Below are positions 1 through 11,349 of a DNA stretch of 64,000 nt, one piece after another. Under the pieces are notes generated by a model. It saw only the letters and a program-made list of their open reading frames with translations, did no database searches and had not been told where the DNA came from. Within the stretch, counting starts at the first letter, position 1, and each line of letters starts with the position of its first letter. Origin of the DNA: Henckelia pumila. Taxonomy: Eukaryota > Streptophyta > Magnoliopsida > Lamiales > Gesneriaceae. Position numbers and translations under genes: made by a program. The DNA lies in assembly GCF_033568475.1 (NCBI RefSeq), contig NW_027331831.1:7936001-8000000 (forward strand). Direction: 5' to 3'.

Positions 1-61
1 TAATCAACTTTTTGAAAAGCAAAATTATACTAATCTTTATCTTATTCTTTTAGGAGAAGAA

Positions 62-472
62 TTGGCTTCTTTAAAAAAGAATATCGATGGTATTTTATTG
101 GCTATACAACAGATCAAGCCTAATATACACATTGAAGATAAGAAAGATAGTAATATAGTTAACATTGCTTCTTCTTCTATTCAATCTCCTCCAGAGATTC
201 AAGATTTTAAATTTAAATCTTCTGTTTCTGAATTTGAAAAAAATTTATCAGAAAAACTTAAAAGTATGAATATTTCTGTTATTAATGACAATGCATCATT
301 TAGTAATAATAATACTGATGATGATACAGATAAAATTCAAAAGATAAAATGGGCTGATAGGCCAACTCAAAATCGTTATTACTATTCTCGTCCTACTCCT
401 TTAGATATTCTTAATGAAGAACAAGAGTACATTATATCAAATAGTTATAATAGAAAAAGTATTTATGAATGA
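62..472 (+). pseudogene. Pararetrovirus coat-protein region, N-terminal acidic part
   Basis: This open stretch of 136 codons has an N-terminal segment, Ser/Asp/Asn-rich linkers and then a conserved segment that leads into the coat-protein core. The reading frame ends at a TGA at 470-472, at a place where related coat proteins have Trp (Y-E-W-N context), and continues in the same frame beyond it. The true start is outside the window or lost. It should be read as one part of a coat-protein region that runs to about 1741. Function (particle formation) is known for the family; nothing here suggests an intact protein. Confidence 0.6.
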
Positions 473-1741
473 AATGCTGATGGTTTAACTGATAAGCAGA
501 TTTATAATCTTGCTCATAGAATGCTTATGTATAGTACTGTGTGTAAAAGTACTGGTAATACTAATAGCAAAAATGCTTATTTCCGGTTTTACAGGCCAAC
601 TTAAAGGTTGGTAGGATAATTATTTATCTCAACAATAAAAGAATGATATTTATAATTCTATTAAAATAAAGAATAATAACCAGACTGAAAATGTTGTTTA
701 TAGTCTTATAATGACTATTATTGAACATTTTACTGGTCGTTTTACTGATAATAGTGAAAATATTAGAACTTTTTTGAGTAATATGAAATGTAAGACTCTT
801 ACTGATTTCAGATGGTATAAATATATTTTTCTTTCTAGAATTTATGAATTACCGGATTGTAATAACAATCAATGGAAAGCCAAATTTATTGATGGTCTTC
901 CTCATCTCTTTGCTGAAATAGTTAGAAAAGTTCTTCGTAAAGATAATATCTCTATTCAGTATGATAATTATAATTACGGTAACTTAATAAGTACTTGTAT
1001 TCAGGAAGGTTTATTTTTATGTAATGATTTAAAATTAAATAATCAGTTAAAAAGGCAAAATATTATTGAAAGAAAACAGCTTGGTCATTTTTGTGATCAA
1101 TTTGGGATTGATATACCCAAGAAGAAGATTAAAAAATCTTTAGATAAACCTCATAGGAAGAGACATTTGTCTGAGAGACAAATATTGAAAAAACAAAAGA
1201 GAAAAGAATTTCGTAATACTCAGAAAGATGCGAAGAAGAAACAATTTTGGAAAAAAATAACGATAAAAAGCCTTTAATTACCTGTAAATGTGATAGACCT
1301 GGACATTATGCTAATCAATGTTGGGCTAAAGAGAAAATTAAATATCTTGATATTTCTGATGATATTAAAAATACTTTATACGAAATTGTCATGAAAAATT
1401 ACTCTGAAGATTTTTATACTTCTGATTTCGGTCAAGATATTGATGATATTATTAATCTTGATAATGATTCTATAAACTCTTCAGAAGATTGTGATAATTG
1501 CATCCAAGGTCAGTCTTCTAATTGTTGCAATTATATTAGTGATAATGATGAATTTTATAAGTTAAAATCTCAATTTGATGACTTAAGTATTAATGTTTTA
1601 TCTGATGATAAAATTATTGAATTTCTAAAATTAATTAAAGATCCTAATCTTCGTACCTCTATCATTGATCATATTGATAATAAAGCTTCTACTAGTTATA
1701 CTGATCTTTTGAAAAATGATCAGACTTATTCTTTAAAATAA
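473..1741 (+). pseudogene. Pararetrovirus coat-protein core and zinc finger, frameshifted
   Basis: After the TGA the frame continues, then shifts near 560-570 and meets TAG at 612-614 inside a Trp-rich motif (G-x-L-K-G-W-stop-D-N-Y). A long open part runs 711-1277 with a basic C-terminal end, then the frame changes again to 1247-1741. That last part holds a CCHC-type zinc finger at 1283-1321 (C-K-C...G-H...C) and an acidic tail. The first Cys-Cys spacing is one residue rather than the usual two, so a codon may be missing. The domain order basic region, zinc knuckle, acidic tail is typical of caulimovirid coat proteins. Several independent breaks make it a pseudogene. Confidence 0.7.
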
Positions 1742-1783
1742 ATAAAAAAGCTTTTAAAAGAAAAACACAGTGTTAATACTCGT

Positions 1784-2440
1784 GTGACTTTAGATAATTT
1801 AAAAATTGAAATTGATCAACTTAAACAGCAAGTTGTTATTTTACAACATGAGAATATTCGTTTTAATAGAAGGATTTTTGATTTAGAAATGTCTGAGTTA
1901 AAAAATAGTTCTAACAATGTTTCAGACCAAGAACATCATTTATCTGTTCTTAGTAAAATAAAATCTCAAAAATGGTATACTAAAATAAATTTATTAATTG
2001 ATAATAATTATAAAAAAGATTTTATTGCTTTAATTGATAGTGGAGCATATTTAAATGTTATTCAAGAAGGTATAATACCTTCAAAATATTTTCATAAAAC
2101 TTCTCACTCTCTATCTCATGCAGAAGGTGAAAAATTACAGGTAAATTATAAGTTACCAGAAGCTTATATTTGTAAAAATAAGACTTGTATTAAAACAAAT
2201 TTTTTCTTGATAAAAAATCTTTCCACTTAAATCATTCTTGGATTGCCTTTTCTTTATAAAATTTATCCTATTATTTCTATAAATCCTACAAGTATAATTG
2301 GTACTTATGATGGTAAGAATATTCACTTTCAGTTTATAACTAAACCTTATTTAAAGATTTTGAATTCTATTCAGGATCATATTGACAGAAAAATCTTTCA
2401 TATTAATTATTTTAAAAAAAATAGATTCTTTAACTATTGA
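1784..2440 (+). pseudogene. Pararetrovirus coiled coil and aspartic protease
   Basis: The first 148 codons (1784-2230) start with a heptad-like coiled coil (Leu/Ile-rich, residues about 4-38) and continue into a pepsin-like retroviral protease. The catalytic D-S-G triplet is at 2036-2044 and is followed by hydrophobic residues and an I-I-L-G-L-P-F-L flap-distal motif just past a TAA stop at 2228-2230. The remaining part reads open at 2243-2440 before the frame moves to that of the RT. In caulimovirids this protease processes the polyprotein. The stop inside the domain makes this copy nonfunctional. Confidence 0.7.
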
Positions 2441-3301
2441 TGATACTTTGAAAAATCCTAAACTACAGGATAAAATTAAATTGCTTCATAACCAATTCTC
2501 TTTAGAAATTTGTAATGATTTTCCCAATGCTTTTTGGAATCGTAAGAAACATATTGTTTCTCTTCCTTATGAAGACAGTTTTGATGAAAAAAATATTCCT
2601 ACCAAGGCAAGACCTTGTCAGATGAATTTTGAATATTTAGAATTATGTAAGAAAGAGATTCAATCTCTTTTAGATAAAAAGTTGATAACTCCTTCCCAAT
2701 CTCCTTGGTCTTGTACTGCTTTTTATGTCAATAAATATTCTGAGATTGAAAGAGGTGTTCCTCGTCTAGTAGTAAATTATAAACCTTTAAATAAAGTTTT
2801 AAAATGGATTAGGCATCCTATTCCTAATAAAAAAAATCTTCTTGATAGATTATTACATGCTTTAATATTATCTAAATTTGATTTAAAGTCAGGATTTTGG
2901 CAGATCCAAATTGATAAGGATGATAGATATAAAACTGCTTTTAATGTTCCAATAGGACATTATGAATGGAATGTTATGTCTTTTGGTCTGAAGAATGCTC
3001 CTTCAAAATTTCAGCAGATTATGAATGATATTTTTACCCCTTATAGTGACTTTATTATTGTTTACATAGATGATATTCTTATATTCTCAAAGAATATTGA
3101 GACTCATTTTAAACATTTAAATATATTTAAAACTCTTATTATTCAAAATGGATTAGTTATTTCTAAACCCAAAATGGTTTTATTTCAAACCAATATTAAA
3201 TTTTTAGGTCATAATATTGACAAAGGTAATATTATCCCTATTCAAAGAAGTATAGAATTTGGTAATAAATTTTCAGATATTATTACTGATAAGACTCAAT
3301 T
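2382..3301 (+). pseudogene. Pararetrovirus reverse transcriptase, cut by LTR insertion
   Basis: This is the best preserved viral segment. It has the RT finger motifs (L-I-T-P-S-x-S-P-W-x-x), the palm motif F-D-L-K-S-G-F-W-Q-I, the F-G-L-K-N-A-P motif and the catalytic Y-I-D-D box at 3063-3074. The thumb region continues to the edge of a foreign insertion at 3302, and the next viral codons resume at 5493. The fused protein would normally run straight into RNase H. The insertion and the flanking stops show the gene is dead. Confidence 0.9.
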
Positions 3302-5487
3302 TGTAACGCCCGGAATTATTTAATTTTAATCCGAGAATAATTAATTTGGGAATATTTGGAGTTTTGATTTAAATTCTAATATTCTTAAATTGATTAGGAT
3401 TGAATTTGAATGAATTGAGTAATTGAGGACTGAATTGCAATTTTTGAACTCTTGAGGGGCTAAAGTGAAAATTGTATTTAACTTATCAGAATTGAAGTTG
3501 TTACTCAGCATGTGCACGTGTCATTGGAAGCAATTTCATCAGATTCTTCAGCCAAGGAAAGAAGGAAAACCGAGAGCAAATGTCAAGAGAATTTCCAATT
3601 CATTTCTTTGTCTTCAAATCTTCATATCTTGGGCTACGATTATCCGATTTCGATTCCGAAAGATGTTTTGGAATCCTCTCGCCAAGACCTTCGATTTGAT
3701 GTAAGTATCTTCTTTGTTCATCAAGGTTTGGGATTTCGAAAATGGCAGATATCAGATGTTGGTTTTGATTTGGTGTTGTTGAGCTTCTAGCTTTGTTAAT
3801 CTTGAAGTTTGATTGAAGCTTGAGTTGTATATCTTGTTCTTATGCTTTCTTAGCTGTGATTCAATCTATACACCTGCTGATATGTTGGTTTAGAGGTTGA
3901 ATAAGTGATATGAATGTTTGAAATGATTTAGAGATTTGCGGGAATCGCCGAGTTATACCGAAATGCCGTTGAATTCTTGAATTGAAGTGATTTGATATTG
4001 TTTTTGGCTTTGGAAGTTGCTGAACTATTAGATAATGGTTCCTTGTTTGTTATGCTATTGTCTCAGTGCATAAACATGGCAACTCAACTCAAGAACGTCG
4101 ACTTCGAAACCGATAGAAGATTGAACAAGGTTGGTAGAGTTTTCTTTGGAATTCTTGTTGAAGTTTGGGGTTGATCTTGAGCAGATTTTGAGTTATGCTT
4201 GGTGTGTGATCTTGTACAGATTTTGACAAGTTTGAAGACCTTCTAGACATCACATTTGAAAGGTAAAAGTGGACTACAATTTGATTGGGATTACAACTCG
4301 AGATGGTTTGTATCGAGTTCCCTCAATTCACATACTTGTTTGTTTAAGTGCTCTTATGTGCTTTCTTTTGATTACTTGAATAAGTTCTTGATATAATGAA
4401 TGCCCTGATTATGTTACATGTTGCATTCATCTTGATGACTTATTCCTTTGAGTTTGAAATGAACGGACACGTTCGAATAGACGATTTGAGGGATTGTATA
4501 TGTATGGCCTGTGTGGTTGTTTGAGCCTAGCGTCTGAGCTACATATATAATGGCTTCAAAGTCTAGAGAAGCAAGATAGTAGCCCCACCTCGATAGGGTG
4601 TGTCGGTGGATTAGCTATGATATCTTCTTCTCGGGATCCCAATTGATGAATGATGAAAAGAACCTTGTTTTGAAAGCATGCATTGTATTTACTTCTATAT
4701 CAGGATTGTGATATTGATTATGCATGTTTAGTTGCTTTTACTGGGAAATCTATTTCTCACCGGAGTTATCCGGCTATTGTTTTGTTGTATGTGTCATTGC
4801 AATAGGAGGAAGTGGAACCGGGCAAAGGCGGACTTAAAGAACAAGGGATGAAATCGATATAGCATGAGGATCCGAGTTAGGAGTTATGTGTGCTGTCATG
4901 AAGTTTAATGAGTCTTAATCATGATCATGTTTAAAGATACTTGTACAAGACTTGTAGATGATCTAGTTAAGGTCTTGTTGTTGTATTTAGAACTTGAGAA
5001 ATGATGTAACTACTTGATTCCATCAGGATGTATCTTGATTTTGATATATGACAATGATCTTGCATGTTTATGATATTATGTTGATGTAGTAAAGCTTTGG
5101 ATTGGTTTATTACTAGCATTGAAAGCATGTTGGAATGCATGGTAGTTGTTATGCTTGATTTCATCATGTCTAGACTTTGGTAGGAATTGATCTTGAACCA
5201 AATATGTGCATGATGGAGTATTTGACAGCAACAGGGAAATGTAATTTTTTTCTGCAGCATTGGCTGGCGCACGGGCGAGCCCCTGCTCGCGCGCGCGCGA
5301 GCCAAGTCGCGACCTTCGATTTTGGAGGCCGGCGCGCGCGCGAGAAGACCTGCCGCGCGTGCGCCGTGTAATATGTTAGAAAAAAAAAATTTTTTTTTTA
5401 TTCTTTTGTTTAGACTTTGATTATTGTCTAACATGGTTTAATAATGATTAATGAGATTAATGAGAGATTAGAACTCGGGTCATCACA
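3302..5487. mobile_element. Solo LTR, probably Ty3/gypsy (Tekay/Del-like)
   Basis: A 2,186-bp block starts TGTAACGCCCGGAATT and ends GGGTCATCACA, the usual ends of large plant gypsy LTRs, and holds no gag or pol. It splits the viral RT from RNase H. The flanking 5-mers are CAATT (3297-3301) and CCATT (5488-5492), a target-site duplication with one later substitution, and the viral reading is collinear once the block is ignored. A very GC-rich stretch lies at 5270-5370. A solo LTR forms by recombination between the two LTRs of a full element. The clade name is inference from the ends alone. Confidence 0.8.
5270..5370. repeat. CG-rich palindromic patch inside the solo LTR
   Basis: Alternating GC dinucleotides dominate this patch, including an 18-bp perfect palindrome at 5285-5302 made of a CG run flanked by GCT and AGC. 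It stands out against surrounding DNA that is mostly A and T, and is followed by an A-run and T-run at about 5380-5401. No gene is apparent; the open frames through it are composition effects. Confidence 0.7.
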
Positions 5488-5492
5488 CCATT

Positions 5493-6096
5493 ACAAAGAT
5501 TTTTAGGTAGTTTAAGTTATATATCTGCGTATATTAAAAGTTTAGCTAATGATACTGCTATTTTATATGATAGACTTAAGAAGAATCATCCCCCTTGGAC
5601 TGATCAACATACCAATTCTGTCAAGAGAATTAAATAAAAAATTTAACATATTCCTTGCTTAATGATTTCTAATCCTAGTTGGAAAAAAATCGTTGAAACA
5701 TATGCTTCGGATATAGGCTTTGGAGGTATTTTAAAATAATTAAAACCCCAAAATAAATAAGAATATCTTGTTAGATTTCATTCAGAAAAGTGGAATTCTG
5801 CTCAGAAAAATTATTCTACAGTTGCAAAATAAATTCTTTCTATTGTTAAATGTATTCTGAAATTTCAGGATGATCTTTACAATCAGAAATTTATTATTAA
5901 AACAGATTGAAAATCTGCAAAATATATGTTTAATAAAGATTTTAAACATGATGTTTCTAAACAAATGTTTGCCAGATGACAAGCTAATTTAGCTCCTTTT
6001 GATTTTAAAATTATTTATAAAAAGGAGAATAAAATTATCTTCCTGATTTCTTAACCCGTGAATATTTATCTAATAATGGCAGGAATGAATAGGGGT
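5493..6096 (+). pseudogene. Pararetrovirus RNase H domain
   Basis: Downstream of the solo LTR the viral frame resumes with the RT connection region (F-L-G-S-L motif) and then RNase H signatures: the first catalytic Asp region (T-Y-A-S-D...G-F-G-G), the Glu-bearing F-H-S-E-K motif and the T-D-x-K-S-A-K motif. Stops are frequent: TAA at Gln-like positions near 5634, 5737 and 5758, TGA near 5907, and TGA near 5976 in an A-R-W-Q context. The end of the domain overlaps the start of the second ORF by a few codons (ATG at 6076), an arrangement found in some caulimovirids. RNase H removes the RNA template during replication. Confidence 0.75.
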
Positions 6097-8092
6097 CGAG
6101 GTGAATTTTTCTCTTATAGAGGAAGAGGAGGAAGAGGAAAACCCCCAAATTATATTGGCAGTGCTCCAAGGCTGATAGCCCAATTTGGAAATCAACGCCT
6201 CATAGGCCAACATATTTCTAGTTATTCTGATAGTAATACTATCCAAAAAAAATAATCCTTTATATGATGAGTTTCAAGAATTCTTGAAACAAAAAGGTAA
6301 GAATAAGGTAATTCCTGATTCTGAAGAATCTTATGCAAATATTGCAAAAGAAAATGAAAATGATTCAGTATTATATACTGAGAATAAAAATAGAGAAATC
6401 ATTCTTCTCATATAAGAAAAAGATGAGCAATGGAAAAATACTCCTTGGATTATCATGGATAGATATCTATCACATACATCATATGTTCATGGTGCTTACA
6501 AGCCAAGAGGATATTATATAAACCTCTTAATCTCTACCAAAACGGTGGAAATTACCCATTTTCAGAGTAATACTCAGCAAACGGAAAGCTATAACATTTC
6601 CAAATTTATTATTAAGAAAATTATTTCTATTGAAGAATGAGAAATTTCTCCATTAGCAGAAAAAAAATTATATTCTACTCAAAAGCAAATTGCTTTTAAA
6701 TATAATTATTGGGATTATATACAGCGTTTTTATACAACTCTATTCTATGAAAATTTAAAAAAAAACATTCTTGGTTCTTGAAAATATGTGAAAATAATTC
6801 ACATGATAATATTCCTAACTGGTTAATAAACTGGTGGCAATTCTTTGGGCCTTCATAAAAAATCCTTTCTGAAGACTTCAAAAATTACTTTGAAGATTGG
6901 ATCAGATTCTCTCCAAAGGTTATACAGAACATGAATACAAATTGGATCAACAATAATTTATCCTGCAATTTCTTTAGGCTGCGTTTACTTTATGAGATTT
7001 GATTACATGGATTAATCATACTTGGACTATTAAAATGATTTTGAAGGATGTTGAATAATGATGGATACACAATAACATGTTTACTTTGAGTTATTAATTT
7101 TGGGATTGAAATAATGATTGATGGACGAATTACAGTTTTACCCTCCACCTATGATAAATAATATTATGTTTAATTTTGTATTCATATAATTTGGATTGAA
7201 TTATTTTTGAATATTGTAAATTATTATTGATTCAAATGTGAGTCATTTTTACTTATCAAAATTATTGAGTATAAAATTATGTATTTTTTAAAGATAGATA
7301 AAATTGATAAAATGAGTCATAAAAATATGAGAAATTGGGAGGAAAACAAAATAATTAAAGAAGAGTATATTAGGATTTCTATAGAATTTTTTCCATAAAT
7401 ATTGTGAAGGATATGTTATACCTCATGTAATTAAGGATGAGAAATCCCATGAAATCAATGTACAATTACGGGCCTTGAGATTTGAAAAAAAATAATTTTT
7501 TATAAGTAAACAATGGATTAGATTGAATTAATAAACTCATCTTATGGTTATCAAGCAAAGTAAACGCACCCTTATTGAATTCGGCATCCCATGGATCTGG
7601 AAATGGCAACCAGAATTCGGATATAATGATCATGGAATCCCTTGCTTATGGAGGAAAAGTTTATCAAAATTCTGAGAAAAATTGCTCAAAAATGATCCTG
7701 AAACTGAAAAACCACATGACATGGAGATATTACAAAAAATGGAAGAAAATATATCTCAATACAAAAAATGACTTTGCGCAACAGGAGAAGGGAAATCAAT
7801 CTGATGTGATAAGTCCCTTCAAAATTATCACTCAGAAATATCAAGAAATCTACTCAAAAGAACAGATGATCGACTTATATGTTGAAGAAATGAAAAAGAT
7901 TTGTTTAAAAATATTGGTAGTACTGATTCAAAATCTAATCAGTCCATGACTTCAAATGACAGTCATAATCAGTTTATCAAATTAATGCATATGCAAGATG
8001 GACAAGATCCCGAAGATGATAATTTTGAAGAAAATCAAATTGATGAAACTTTTGAAAAACTAAAAGCATCGCTCAAGTCCAAGATTGGATAA
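6076..8092 (+). pseudogene. Pararetrovirus second ORF, RGG-rich start, function unknown, interrupted by a MITE
   Basis: The ATG at 6076 opens a protein beginning with an Arg-Gly-rich stretch (residues about 4-22, G-R-G repeats), which suggests RNA binding. The rest is a conserved but unassigned protein rich in aromatic residues; open pieces are visible at 6058-6255, 6333-6521, 6455-6640, 7575-7949 and 7901-8092 in changing frames. The C-terminal part is acidic. A 595-bp MITE sits at 6977-7571 and the coding on both sides is collinear when it is ignored. Some florendoviruses have a second ORF of unknown function in this position, and this is the likely match, but I did not recognise a domain. 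It is broken by stops and shifts. Confidence 0.55.
6977..7571. mobile_element. Tourist-like (PIF/Harbinger) MITE inside viral ORF
   Basis: The element has 15-bp terminal inverted repeats, GGCTGCGTTTACTTT at the left and the complement of GGGTGCGTTTACTTT at the right (one mismatch). It is flanked by the trinucleotide TTA on both sides (6974-6976 and 7572-7574), the target duplication typical of PIF/Harbinger elements. It is 595 bp, AT-rich, and carries no transposase. Viral coding resumes cleanly after one TTA is discounted. Confidence 0.85.
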
Positions 8093-8246
8093 AAATGGAA
8101 TCTTTTAGGTAATATATCTCTTTCATATTTTATAAAGATTGTCAGAAGTCATATTACTTTTAAAAGATGTAATAATGCATCTTTACTTTTTATTATTTTA
8201 ATAAAAGTTGTATCGTGGAATCCGGAGTTTGATGTCCGGCTCTTCC

Positions 8247-8254
8247 TATTTATA
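8247..8254 (+). promoter_or_regulatory. TATA box of the viral intergenic region
   Basis: TATTTATA lies after the end of the second ORF, in a region without coding potential, and is followed about 40-70 bp later by a CT-rich tract. Caulimovirids have their single genomic promoter in this position. Activity cannot be judged from sequence. Confidence 0.45.
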
Positions 8255-8328
8255 GGTGTGTTTTGTAAGTTTAGAGACACGCTTGAGTTTGCTCGCCTCT
8301 CTCTCTTCTCTATCTCTCTCTCTCTTGT

Positions 8329-8353
8329 AATAAAAGTCTTTCTGATAATAAAA
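8329..8353 (+). terminator. Poly(A) signals of the viral transcript
   Basis: Two AATAAAA sequences occur at 8329-8335 and 8347-8353, 75-100 bp after the TATA box. In caulimovirids the poly(A) signal lies just downstream of the transcription start so that the terminally redundant genomic RNA ends there; the spacing here agrees. Confidence 0.45.
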
Positions 8354-8400
8354 GTTTGAAGTTTCTGGTCGCAATCTTTGTAAGTAATTCTTTTTTATTT

Positions 8401-8864
8401 TGTTTATTTTTATTTTTGATTTAGCCTAATGACAGGCTAAGTCCTCTATGCTAGATCATAACTATCCTACGAAATGACCATGGTATTCTAATGGTCGATG
8501 ATATTATGGTAATCTGAAGGTTGGTTAAATTTTTTTTATAAGGTTCGAGGTTAATATTAAATAGCTCAGATTCATGTACTACCCTTCAACTCGTTTGTGC
8601 CGAGTAATGACTTTTAGAGCATTGTGGGTATTTGTTTTGAATCTTGATCTACTTAATTAGTCTCGGTAAACTTCTTATATTTTTTTTTGTAAAAATTGAT
8701 TTAACTAATAAATTTCCCAGTTAGATCGAACCTTCCTATGATGTAATAAAACAAGTTAAAAATTTAAATAATTCAATAAGATGTTATAATTTTATTAATG
8801 TTTTATTATCAATATAAATAAATATCAAAAAATAAATTCAAATATAAAAACAAAAGCAAAAAAT

Positions 8865-8895
<31 letters not shown>

Positions 8896-9835
8896 AGTGA
8901 AAGAAAAGTTTTTTTTTGACGGAAAAGTGAAACAAAAGTTGTCTAATGAAATATGTAGTAAACTATTAATTTTATATATAATTATAGCACGTAATATATT
9001 TGTATGTTAATAATGTGAAAATGGTCTATAGGATTAATTTGTAACTTGACAAAATTAAAGGCTAGTTTACAAAATTAACTTAAATTAAGGCCAAATTTCA
9101 TTATGGATATTTGTAGGAGGCCATTGTTAAAAATCCCTCATTTTCAATTAAAAAAACAAATTTTATATCCAAATACTAATAATATATATCTTACTATATT
9201 ATTAAAGTAGAGACCCTTTAATTAACAAACTTTTAATTAATTGGTAAAACTTGATTTGAAATTACTATTATATCCTAATTTAATTTTTAATAAAATCAAA
9301 ATTATTGGGCAAAATAGTCATTTTATAAGGTTTTCTATTTTCTAGCCATTAAAATTCACTTTATGCCTTTTAATATTATTTTACAATTGTACGAAACAAT
9401 TGTAAAAAAAAAAAAAGAAAGAAAAAAATAAATAAATAAATAAATTCGTGTTTTAGATTTGGAGGAGGGAGTGTGGCCCTAGTTGAAATCACAAAAAATC
9501 ACTTTATGCAATACAGCCACAGTGGGACGTTAAATTAAAAACAAAAACAAAAAATAACTTGTCCTAGCCTATTTGTCTCTGCCATTTTATATTCGTCAGT
9601 ACCGACGTCACATGCTTGATAATAATAGCCGGGCCTTTTTTTAGTTGAATCACGGTGCAGATTTTTTGACAATTCAAAATTAATCAGGATTTATATTCAA
9701 GTACTATAATTTTTAGTTATTTGTAACATTTTTGTTGTTTTATATTAAATTTTTAGGTTAGGATTTGGTATCATCACTTAATTAAATTTGGATAATATTG
9801 GAACAAAAAATTTTCAATAATAGTTGAGGTACACG
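8401..9835. other. Intergenic AT-rich DNA, no gene seen
   Basis: No convincing ORF, tRNA or element border is visible. It contains a TA dinucleotide run near 8866-8890, an A-rich stretch near 9404-9445 with TAAA repeats, and possibly the tail of the pararetroviral leader near 8400-8560. It ends at the 5-bp target duplication of the Sirevirus. Confidence 0.6.
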
Positions 9836-9840
9836 GGTTG

Positions 9841-11182
9841 TGTTGGGATCGGTTCAGAGGGTAGAGGGGGGGTGAATACACTCTGAAACTTTTCTTCTTC
9901 TTCTTTAAAATGATCAAGTGAGGTTTAGTTCACTTAATCAGTTTTCTCAACTTCTAAAACGTTTTGAACAACTTAAATAGTGCGGAAATAGTTCAGAGGT
10001 TTTAGTGATGCAAAGTTTATAATGCAATGTATGAGCAGGATGTAAGATAAATGGCAGTAAATGCTAAAGCACGATTTTATGGAAGTTCGAAGGCTTAATC
10101 CTTCTACGTCTCCCCTTCTTCCACTTAGGAAGGAATTCACTAGAAGACTTTGGTTATTACAACGTCTTGTAATACACCCACTTCAGACTTAGGACTTATC
10201 CAATGCCTAATCCGAAACTCCTAGATTTACACAGATAAGATTCTCAGTTCTTATCAGACTGGTGGAAGCTTTCAGAGCAGCTTCAAGTCTCTTCAACACT
10301 GAGTATAGTTGAGTTGAGCTTCTCAGACTGCAGAGCGGTCGAGAGGCTTGAAAACCCTAGGATGATCCTTGACGATCAGATATGTGAACTGTAGGCGAGG
10401 GTTTATTTGAGCAGCAGATGAATGATCTTGTAAGTGTGCTCAAGTATATCAGATGAGGACTTCTGATATTAGTCAAGTGATTGAAATTTTTCTGAGTTGC
10501 TTGTCTCTCTTCGTTGTCTCGTATCACTTGTTGTTGTTCTGTTGTTATACTCTTTTTGAGCAATCTTCCCTTTATATAGGTCAATCATCAACGTCTTTAT
10601 TTTGAACGTTCTGATGCTGCATTGAATGCACATTTAATGCTCATAAATGCATTGATGATTCTGCATGAGGATCGTACACTGCAGACAACTTCCAGGGTCC
10701 AAAACTGGAATAAACGGTCGAATGCTTTATCTGCAGTCATTCTGTGTTTTTGCCATTTTGGTACAACCTGTTGTCTTGATTTGCAGGAGTCAACAAATCT
10801 TCTGAAACGCCGGTTCTGCTTTTAATAAAAGATCCTGCAAAGAACATCTTGTCACAGGTACTTGTCTCGAGATATCTAGATAGGCAGTTGGCATTCTACC
10901 GGTAGAGATATTTGTCCTCTGCTGGTTTGAATAACCAGTCGATAAGCTTGTGACTTCAACCGGTCGAGAGATAAAGGCGGTTGACAAGCTTCCGGTAGAT
11001 AGATTTATCCTCTGCTGGTTTTGATAGCCAGTCGATAGGCTTGTGACTTCAGCCGGTCGAGAGCAAAGGCGGTTGACAAGCTTCCGGTAGAAGTTGTAGT
11101 AGATTCCTGAAATACAATGGTTGGCAGCACATTCCTATACAATGAGTCGTTGTTTGTTATCACCAAAATATCGGATTCAACA
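9841..11182 (-). repeat. 3' LTR of the Sirevirus
   Basis: It starts TGTTGGGATCGG and ends GGATTCAACA in the + reading (TG...CA ends). On the - strand a TATA box (TATATAAA, + 10571-10578) marks the promoter, so U3 lies to the right of it (about 10580-11182) and R-U5 to the left. U3 carries two tandem ~93-bp units. Small ORFs inside it are duplicated exactly in the other LTR and are not genes. Confidence 0.95.
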
Positions 11183-11196
11183 ATTTCCCCCTTTTT
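11183..11196 (-). promoter_or_regulatory. Polypurine tract next to the 3' LTR
   Basis: The - strand reads AAAAAGGGGGAAAT directly before the 3' LTR, where plus-strand DNA synthesis is primed. Further G-rich tracts of the same kind lie at about 11474-11484 and 14461-14470; repeated polypurine tracts upstream of the 3' LTR are described for Sireviruses. Confidence 0.85.
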
Positions 11197-11349
11197 GGTG
11201 ATGACAAAACTTAAGTGCTCCAAGAACAATATGAAAGCGTTAAAATGAACTTCATTGAGAGAATGAATTTCATTAAGTACAATAAGCATTTTTATTACAC
11301 CTACAGAAAAAAAGGTGCGGCTGCGATAAGTAAAGAAGAGATAAGTTGT

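Larger units (their letters stand above)
1..8400 (+). mobile_element. Degenerate endogenous pararetrovirus (Caulimoviridae, florendovirus-like), left end outside window
   Basis: A viral gene block reads on the + strand in the order coat protein, CCHC zinc finger, coiled coil, aspartic protease, reverse transcriptase, RNase H, then a second ORF with an RGG-rich start, then a promoter-like region with TATA box and poly(A) signals. There is no integrase, which separates it from LTR retrotransposons. Stops and frame changes occur throughout, so it is a fossil copy. It is interrupted at 3302-5487 by a solo LTR and at 6977-7571 by a MITE. The florendovirus assignment rests on gene order and the extra downstream ORF and is inference; membership in Caulimoviridae is much firmer. 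The right border is uncertain, between about 8,400 and 8,600. Confidence 0.85.

Noticed and set aside
3465-4174. Frames of 60-92 codons in the solo LTR
   Set aside because: They lie inside an LTR, overlap each other in different frames and carry no domain.
8478-8495. TGGTATTCTAATGG as a viral primer binding site
   Set aside because: Only the first six bases fit the iMet complement TGGTATCAGAGC, too little to call.
10357-11289. Small frames of 65-94 codons within the left LTR
   Set aside because: They recur exactly in the other LTR at an offset of 9,923 and have no domain; they are parts of U3/R/U5.
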